Assembly (NCBI RefSeq): GCF_002575655.3
Contig: NC_053037.3
Location: 144,719,207-144,783,206, forward strand
From: Aegilops tauschii subsp. strangulata
Lineage: Eukaryota; Streptophyta; Magnoliopsida; Poales; Poaceae
Direction of reading: 5' to 3'
Length of the DNA stretch: 64,000 bases
The notes beneath the pieces are model-generated. The model worked only from the letters and a program-made list of their open reading frames with translations, did not search any database and was not told the origin of the DNA. The position numbers were made by a program, and so were the translations under genes. Below are positions 56,440 through 64,000 of this stretch, piece after piece (within the stretch, counting starts at the first letter, position 1; every line of letters starts with the position of its first letter).

Positions 56440-58800
56440 ATACTCACACCTTGTAACACAGCCAAGAACTCCTTCTTTGCTGATCTATTTTGAACTCTTT
56501 CAAAATCATGTCAAGGTGTGCGTTCTTTGAAAGTATCATCAGGCGTCTTGATCTATCTCTATAGATCTTGATGCCCAATATGTAAGCAGCTTTATCCAGG
56601 TCTTCCTTTGAAAAACTCCTTTCAAACAACCCTTTATGCTTTCCAGAAATTTTACATCATTTCGGATCAACAATATGTTATTCACATATACTTATCAGAA
56701 ATGTTGTAGCGCTCCCACTCACTTTATTGTAAATACAAGTTTCTAACAAACTTTGTATAAACCCAAAAACTTTGATCAATTCATCAAAGCGTATATTCTG
56801 ACTCCGAGATGCTTGCTCTAGTCCATGGAAGGATCGCTGGAGCTAGCATACCTTTTAGCATCCTTAGGATCGACAAAACCTTTCTAATTGTATCACATAC
56901 AACCTTTCCTTACGAAAACTGGTAAGGAAACTTGTTTTGACATCCATCTGCCAGATTTCATAAATGCAGCTAATGCTAACATGATTCCGACGAACTTAAG
57001 CATCGCTACGGATGAGAAAATCTCATCGTAGTCAACTCCTTGAACTTGTGAAAACACTCTTTGCCACAAGTCGAGCTTCATAGACGGTAACCTTACCGTC
57101 CACGCCCGTCTTCTTCTTAAAGATCCATTTATCTCAATGGCTTGCCGATCATCGGGCAAGTTCACCAATGTCCATGCTTTGTTCTGATACATGGATCCTA
57201 TCTCGGATTTCATGGCTTCTAACCATTTGTCGGAATATGGGCCCACCATCGCTTCTCCATAGCTCATAGGTTCATCGTTGTCCAACAACATGACTTCCAA
57301 GACAGGATCACGTACTACTCTGAAGTATTACGCATCCTCGTCGTCCTACGAGGTTTGGTAGTGACTTGATCCGAAGTTTCATGATCACCATCATAAGCTT
57401 CCACTTCAATTGGTGTAGGTGCCACAGGAACAACTTCCTGTGCCCTGCTACACACTAGTTGAAGTGACGGTTCAATAACCTTATCAAGTCTCCACCATCC
57501 TCCCACTCAATTCTTTCGAGAGAAACTTTTCCTCGAGAAAGGACCCGTTTCTAGAAGCAATTACTTTTGCTTCCAGATCTGAAATAGGAGGTATACCCAA
57601 CTGTTTTGGGTATTCTATGAAGATGCATTTATCCGCTCTGGGTTCGAGCTTATCAGCCTGAAACTTTTTTACATAAGCATCGCAGCCCCAAACTTTTAAG
57701 AAACGACAACTTAGGTTTCTCTAAACAGTGTCGTCTCAACGGAATTGCATGGTGCCCTATTTAAAGTGAATGCGGTTGTCTCTAATGCCTAACCCATAAA
57801 CGATAGTGGTAATTTGATAAGAAACATCATGGTATGCACCATATCCAATAGGGTGCAGTTATGATGTTCGTACACACCATCACACTATGGTGTTCCAGGC
57901 GGTATTAATTTTGAAACACTTTCCACAATGTCTTAATTGTGTGCCAAACTCATAACTCAGATATCTCTATGATCATATCATAGACATTTTATCCTCTTGT
58001 CACGACGATCGTCAACTTCACTCTGAAATTACTTGAACCTTTCAATAATTCAGACTTGTGTTTCATCAAGTAAATACACTCAGCATCTACTCAAATCATC
58101 TGTGAAGTAAGAACATAACGATATCCACCGCATGCCTCAGCACTCATTGGACTGCATACATCAAAATGTATTACTTCCAATAAGTTGCTCTCTTGTTCCA
58201 TCTTACTGAAAACGAGGACTTTCAGTCATCTTGCCCATGTGGTATGATTTGCATGTCTCAAGTGATTCAAAATCAAGTGAGTCCAAACGATCCATCTGCA
58301 TGGAGTTTCTTCATGCATATATACCAATAGACATGGTTCGCATGTCTCAATCTTTTCAAAAATGACTGAGTCCAAAGATCCATCTACATGGAGCTTCTTC
58401 ATGCATTTTATACCAATATGACTCAAGTGGCAGTGCCACAAGTATGTGGTACTATCATTACTATCTTATATCTTTTGGCATGAACATGTGTATCACTACG
58501 ATCGAGATTCATTTTAGGTGCAAGACCATTTAAGGTATTATTCAAATAAACAGAGTAACCATTATTCTCCTTAAATGAATAACTGTATTGCGATAAACAT
58601 AATCCAATCATGCTCAACGCAAACACCAAATCTCGATGGTAGAGGGAGCATGCGATGCTTGATCACATCAACCTTGGAAACACTTCCAACACATATCGTC
58701 ATCTCACCTTTAGCTAGTCTCCGTTTATTTCGCATCTTTTATTTCGAGTTACTAACACTTAGCAACCGAACCGGTATCTAATACCCTGGTGCTGCTAGGA
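56440..58800 (-). pseudogene. pol of Angela-type element 2, degraded
   Basis: Pieces in minus-strand order: protease VLDTGSV-like at about 58765; MWHCHLSHIGIKCMKKLHVD of the zinc-binding region (58441-58226); integrase between about 58200 and 57500, in which I could not read an intact catalytic set; an RT frame 57300-56893 with SDKWLEAMKSEIGSMYQNKA, WTLVNLPDDRQAIEING and YDEIFSSVAMLKFVGIMLA; the catalytic box near 56677-56688 reads YVNN for YVDD; then ERSFSKEDLDKAAYILGIKI (56629-56444). Stops and shifts occur throughout. A ~105 bp segment with CATGGAG(T/C)TTCTTCATGCAT is duplicated at about 58245-58400. Confidence 0.8.
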
Positions 58801-58879
58801 GTACTAGTAAAGTACACATTCATATAACGTATATCCAATATACTTCTGTCGACCTTGCCCGCCTTCTCATCTACCAAGT

Positions 58880-59720
58880 ATCTAGGGTAGTACTGCTTTA
58901 GTGACCGTTCCCCTCATTACAGAAGCACTTAGTTTCGGGTTTGGGTTCAACCTTGGGATCCTTCACTAGAGCAGCAAATGACTTGCTGTTCATGAAGTAT
59001 CCCTTTTGCCCTTGCCCTTCTAGAAACTAGTGGTTTTTACTAACCATCAACAATTGTTGTTCCTTCTTGATTTCTACTTTCGCGGTGTCAAACATCGCGA
59101 ATGGCTCAAGGATCATCATAACTATCCCTGATATGTTATAGTTCATCACGAAGCTCTACTAGCTTGGTGGCAGTAACCATGGAGAACCATCACTATATCA
59201 TCTGGGAGATTAACTCCCACTCGATTCAAGCGATTGTGGTACTCAGACAATCTGAGCACATGCTCAACGATTGAGCTTTTCTACCTTAGTTTGCAGGCTT
59301 AAGAAACTTGTCAGAGGTCTCATACCTCTTGACGTGGGCACTAGTCTGAAATCCCAATTTTATTCTTCGGAACATCTCATATGTTCTGCGACGTTTCAAA
59401 AAACGTCTCTCGTGCCACAGTTCTAAACCGTTAGAACTATCACGTAGTCATCAAAACGTGTATGTCAGATGTTTCGCAACATCTACAGACGACGCTGAGG
59501 TTCAGCACACCGAGCGGTGCATTAAGGACATAAGCCTTCTGTGCAGCAATGAGGACAATCCTCAGTTTACGGACCCAGTCCGCATAATTGCTACTACCAA
59601 CTTTCAACTAAATTTTCTCTAGGAACATATCTTAAATAGTAGAACTAAAGCGCAAGCTATGACATAATTTGCAAAGACCTTTTGACTATGTTCATGATAA
59701 TGAAGTTCATCTGATTATTG
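58880..59720 (-). pseudogene. gag region of Angela-type element 2, degraded
   Basis: Its position between the leader and protease, and local similarity to the gag stretch of element 1 on the opposite strand (50160-50700), identify it. The zinc knuckle is broken near 58900-58930, and stops are dense. No frame exceeds about 60 codons. Confidence 0.55.
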
Positions 59721-59885
59721 AACTCCCACTCAGATAGACATCCCTCTAGTCATCTAAGTGATACATGATCCGACTCAAACTAGGCCGTGTCCGATCATCA
59801 CGTGAGACGGACTAGTCATCATCGGTGAACATCTCCATGTTGATCGTATCTTCTATACGACTCATGCTCGACCTTTCGGTCTCTT

Positions 59886-59984
59886 GTGTTCCGAGGCCAT
59901 GTCTGTACATGCTAGGCTCGTCAAGTCAACCTAAGTGTTTCGCACGTGTTCCGAGGCCATGTCTGTACATGCTAGGCTCGTCAA
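59886..59984. repeat. 39 bp duplication with 60 bp period in the leader of element 2
   Basis: GTGTTCCGAGGCCATGTCTG and the following 19 bases occur at 59886-59924 and exactly again at 59946-59984. Confidence 0.93.
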
Positions 59985-60944
59985 CACCCGTTGTATTCGA
60001 ACGTTATAATCTATCACACCCGATCATCACGTGGTGCTTCGAAACAACGAACCTTCGCAACGGTGCACAGTTAGGGGGAACACATCTCTTGAAATTTTGG
60101 TGAGGGATCATCTTACTTACTACCGTCGTTCTAAGCAAATAAGATGCAAAACATGATAAACATCACATGCAATCAAATAGTGACATGATATGGCCAATAT
60201 CATTTTGCTCCTTTGATCTCCATCTTCGGGGCACCATGATCATCTTCGTCACCGGCATGACACCATGATCTCCATCATTGTGTCTTTATGAAGTTGTCAC
60301 GCCAACGATTACTTCTACTTCTATGGCTAACGCTCTTAGCAATAAAGTAAAGTAATTTACATGGCGTTATTCAATGACACGCAGGTCATACAAAAAATAA
60401 AGACAACTCCTATGGCTCCTGCCGGTTGTCATACTCATCGACATGCAAGTCGTGATTCCTATTACAAGAACATGATCAATCTCATACATCACATATATTT
60501 CATTCATCACATCCTTTTGGCCATATCACATCACAAGGCATATGCTGCAAAAACAAGTTACACGTCCTCTAATTGTTGTTGCAAGTTTTTACGTGGCTTC
60601 TATAGGTTTCTAGCAAGAACGTTTCTTACCTACGTAAAACCACAACGTGATATGCCAATTTCTATTTACCCTTCATAAGGACCCTTTTCATCGAATCCGT
60701 TCCGACTAAAGTGGGAGAGACAGACACCCGCTAGCCACCTTATGCAACTAGTGCATGTCAGTCGGTGGAACCTGTCTCACGTAAGCGTACGTGTAAGGTC
60801 GGTCCGAGCCGCTTCATCCCACAATGCCGCCGAAACAAGATAAGACTAGTAGCGGCAAGAAGAATTGGCAACATCTATGCCCACAACTACTTTGTGTTCT
60901 ACTCGTGCATAGAAACTACGCATAGACCTAGCTCATGATGCCAC

Positions 60945-62655
60945 TGTTGGGGAACGTAGCAGAAATTCAAAATTTTCTACGCATCACCAAGATCAATCTA
61001 TGGAGTAATCTAGCAACGAGGGGAAGGGGAGTGCATCTACATACCCTTGTAGATCGCGAGCGGAAGCGTTCAAGAGAACGGGGTTGATGGAGTCGTACTC
61101 GTCGTGATCCAAATCACCGATGATCCTAGCGCCGAACGGACGGCACCTCCGCGTTCAACACACGTACGGAGCAGCGACGTCTCCTCCTTGTTGATCCAGC
61201 AAGGGGGGAGGAAAGGTTGATGGAGATCCAGCAGCACGACGGCGTGGTGGTGGAAGTAGCGGGATTCCAACAGGGCTTCGCCAAGCGCTGCGGGAGGAGG
61301 GAGATGTGTCACGGGAGGGAGAGGGAGGCGCCAGGGCTTAGGTCTTGCTGCCCTCCCTTCCCCCCACTATATATAGGGCCAAGGGAGAGGGGGCGCAGCC
61401 TTGGCCCTTCCTCCAAGGAAGGGTGCGGCCAGGGAGGAGTCCTTCCCCCCCAAGGCACCTCGGAGGTGCCTTCCCCCTTTAGGACTCTCCCTTTTCCTTA
61501 TCTCTTGACGCATGGGCCTCTTGGGGCTGGTGCCCTTGGCCCATATAGGCCAAGGCGCACCCCCTACAGCTCATGTGGCCCCCCAGGGCTGGTGGACCCC
61601 CGGACCCCTTTCGGCACTCCCGGTACAATACCGATAAAGTGCGAAACTTTTCCGGCGACCACAATAAGACTTCCCATATATAAATCTTTACCTCCGGACC
61701 ATTCCGGAACTCCTCGTGACGTCCGGGATCTCATCCGGGACTCCGAAAAACTTTTGGGTTACCGCATACTAATATCTCTATAACCCTAGCGTCACCGAAC
61801 CTTAAGTGTGTAGACCCTACGGGTTCGGGAACCATGCAGACATGACCGAGACGTTCTCCGGCCAATAACCAACAGCGGGATCTGGATACCCATGTTGGCT
61901 CCCACATGTTCCATGATGATCTCATCGTATGAACCACGATGTCGAGGATTCAATCAATCCCGTATACAATTCCCTTTGTCTATCGGTATGTTACTTGCCC
62001 GAGATTCGATCGTCGGTATCCCGATACCTTGTTCAATCTCGTTACCGGCAAGTCTCTTTACTCGTTCCGTAACACATCATCCCGTGATCAACTCCTTGGT
62101 CACATTGTGCACATTATGATGATGTCCTACCGAGTGGGCCCAGAGATACCTCTCCGTTTACACGGAGTGACAAATCCCAGTCTCGATTCGTGCCAACCCA
62201 ACAGACACTTTCGGAGATACCTGTAGTGCACCTTTATAGCCACCCAGTTACGTTGTGACGTTTGGTACACCCAAAGCATTCCTACGGTATCCGGGAGTTG
62301 CACAATCTCATGGTCTAAGGAAATGATACTTGACATTAGAAAAGCTCTGAGCAAACGAACTACATGATCTTGTGCTAGGCTTAGGATTGGGTCTTGTCCA
62401 TCACATCATTCTCCTAATGATGTGATCCCGTTATCAACGACATCCAATGTCCATGGTCAGGAAACCGTAACCATCTATTGATCAACGAGCTAGTCAACTA
62501 GAGGCCTACTAGGGACATGGTGTTGTCTATGTATCCACACATGTATCTGAGTTTCCTATCAATACAATTTTAGCATGGATAATAAACGATTATCATGAAC
62601 AAGGAAATATAAATAATAACCAATTTATTATTGCCTCTAGGGCATATTTCCAACA
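60945..62655 (-). repeat. 5' LTR of Angela-type element 2 and adjoining primer site
   Basis: 1711 bp. On the minus strand the bases just inside read GTGGCATCATGAGC, a changed form of the initiator tRNA-Met primer site. Confidence 0.92.
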
Positions 62656-63443
62656 CTTTATGCCACATATTATGATCCAATGATGTGTTGCCATCCTATG
62701 ATGTTTTGAGTAGATATCCTTTGTCTTTGGGTTGATTGATGATATAGATTGGTATGAGTTGTATGTTTTATTTCGGTGCTGTCCTATTGTGCCCTCCCTG
62801 TCGCACAAGCATGAGGGATTCATGCCGTATGGTGTTGCAATACGTTTATGATTCGCTTATAGTGGGTTGCTTGAGTGACAGAAGCATAAACCCGAGTAAG
62901 GGGGTTGTTGCGTATGGGATAAAGGGGACTTGATGCTTTAATGCTATGGTTGGGTTTTACCTTAATGATCTTTAGTAGTTGCGGATGCTTGCTAGAGTTC
63001 CAATCATAAGTGCATATGATCCAAGAAGAGAAAGTATGTTAGCTTATGCCTCTCCCTCATATGAAATTGCAATGACGACCACCGGTCTTGTTAACAATTG
63101 CCTAGGACAATTCCGCACACCGATCCATCATTATTCCACACTCGCTATTTAAAATATTTAGTAATATATTCTAACTTTATGATAACAGCACCTACTTTTG
63201 TATTTTAGCTCTCCGATATCATGCAAAGTTATCATCTTCATACCCACAACGTAGTTTTATTTCTCGTTTCTAGTTGGAAGCAAACGTTCGGTGTACGTAG
63301 AGTCGTATCAGTGGCAGATAGGACTTGAGAGAATATTGATCTTACCTTTAGCTCCTTGTGGGTTCAACACTCCATACTTATCACTTCCACCTTTGTGAAT
63401 TGCTACGATGTTCCCCGCACTTGGGGATTATCAAGCTCTTTTC

Positions 63444-63461
63444 TGGCGCCGTTGCCGGGGA
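63444..63461 (+). promoter_or_regulatory. Primer-binding site of element G (tRNA-Asp type)
   Basis: TGGCGCCGTTGCCGGGGA lies 10 bases after the LTR. From my memory of plant tRNA-Asp (GUC) it is an 18-base complement of its 3' end including CCA, which is the primer used by Athila-type elements. Confidence 0.75.
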
Positions 63462-64000
63462 GCAATAGCGTGGGGTTGATATTCTCGTGTGTGCTTATTT
63501 GCTTTCTTCACTAAGTAGATTTAGTTTTTCCTTTTTGTTTCTGTTTAGTTGTGGGTGAAACATACAAAAATAAAATAAAAGAATGAAAATACAAAAAAAA
63601 TTACTTGCCTCTCATGCCTAAAAAGTTTTTCAATAAGAGAAGTGATTGGAAGATTATGCATTGAAGAAGTGAGGGTCAAACTTGAGCACTTGTGTTCATG
63701 CTCATTGAAAAAATGTAAAACATTTCATGGAAGGTTCTCTGAAAATAATTATCCCCTTGTATATATCCATTGTATTATAAAAATAATGTGCCAAGCTTTG
63801 GTTTTAGGATGATTAGATTGCTTGTTTACTATGTGCAGTACAAAAACAGAAATTTTGGCTGTAGTGCGTGAATTTAAATTTTTTACTTGAAAGTCAAATG
63901 GTTCTGAAACTTTTTGCACATTACTTCTGTACAAATTTTTTAAATGTTCATATTTATTTAGAATTTTTTGGAGTTACAGAAGTTTACTAAACTTCCAGAT

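Larger units (their letters stand above)
54102..62655 (-). mobile_element. Full-length Angela/WIS-type copia element 2
   Basis: LTRs are 54102-55827 (1726 bp) and 60945-62655 (1711 bp), with TGTTGGGGAACGTAGCAG at the plus-strand left end and ...GCATATTTCCAACA at the right. The target duplication is CTTTA (54097-54101 and 62656-62660). Over the first ~330 bases the two LTRs differ at 6 positions by eye. Length is 8554 bp. Coding DNA on the minus strand is recognisable but wrecked in every domain. Structure is complete, so it is a young insertion of an element that cannot encode its own proteins. Confidence 0.93.
53353..64000 (+). mobile_element. Gypsy retrotransposon G: 5' LTR and leader, runs off the window
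   Basis: The LTR is 53353-54101 plus 62661-63433, about 1522 bp, split by Angela-type element 2. It starts TGATACGTCTCCAACG and ends GGGGATTATCA. A consensus-like TATA box (TATAAATA, 53697-53704) follows a GC-rich block with GGGGCGCGCCCCC. The leader 63434-64000 holds the primer-binding site and AT-rich untranslated sequence; gag has not yet begun. The preceding five bases are GTTAT (53348-53352). It interrupts copia element 1. Confidence 0.87.

Overview
The window is intergenic DNA from a large grass genome, almost certainly Triticeae (wheat, Aegilops, barley or rye). Two LTRs of the Angela/BARE/WIS type, Athila- and Tat-lineage gypsy elements, a Stowaway MITE and many LTRs beginning TGATACGTC support this. 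I found no host protein-coding gene, tRNA, rRNA or CRISPR array. Nearly all coding signal belongs to retrotransposons and is broken. The finer family names are from recognition only; no database was searched.

Layout. Bases 1-7600 hold small old pieces: a CACTA-like subterminal region, an LTR-like promoter and leader, a Stowaway MITE (3218-3365), a second foldback MITE (3473-3637), a Helitron-like element (about 5714-6465) and the first copies of a diverged ~540 bp tandem repeat. Bases 7604-40480 are one nest four levels deep. Element A is a truncated minus-strand gypsy element. It carries B, a ~4.3 kb solo LTR (9644-40350, target duplication CTAAA). B carries C, an Athila-lineage element (10944-37333, GGGCT). 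C carries three insertions: solo LTR D (12125-13708, AATTA), a full-length minus-strand Tat element E (18561-26979, AAGAG) and a full-length minus-strand LINE F (29306-36466, 12 bp duplication). The tandem repeat resumes at about 40481.

Bases 41231-46924 are low-copy or unrecognised DNA with a GC-rich island, microsatellites and minus-strand LTR remnants. Bases 46925-64000 form a second nest: Angela-type copia element 1 (plus strand), broken at 53353 by gypsy element G (plus strand, running off the window), whose 5' LTR is itself broken by a full-length minus-strand Angela-type element 2 (54102-62655, CTTTA).

The most interesting content is two extra genes carried by the gypsy elements. Element E has an antisense reading frame between integrase and the 3' LTR, encoding an AT-hook followed by what looks like a plant B3 DNA-binding domain. 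Element C has a sense reading frame downstream of pol with its own TATA-like box; the Tat element landed inside it, and the frame reads on cleanly when the insertion is removed. Neither is an active gene here, because each has at least one frameshift.
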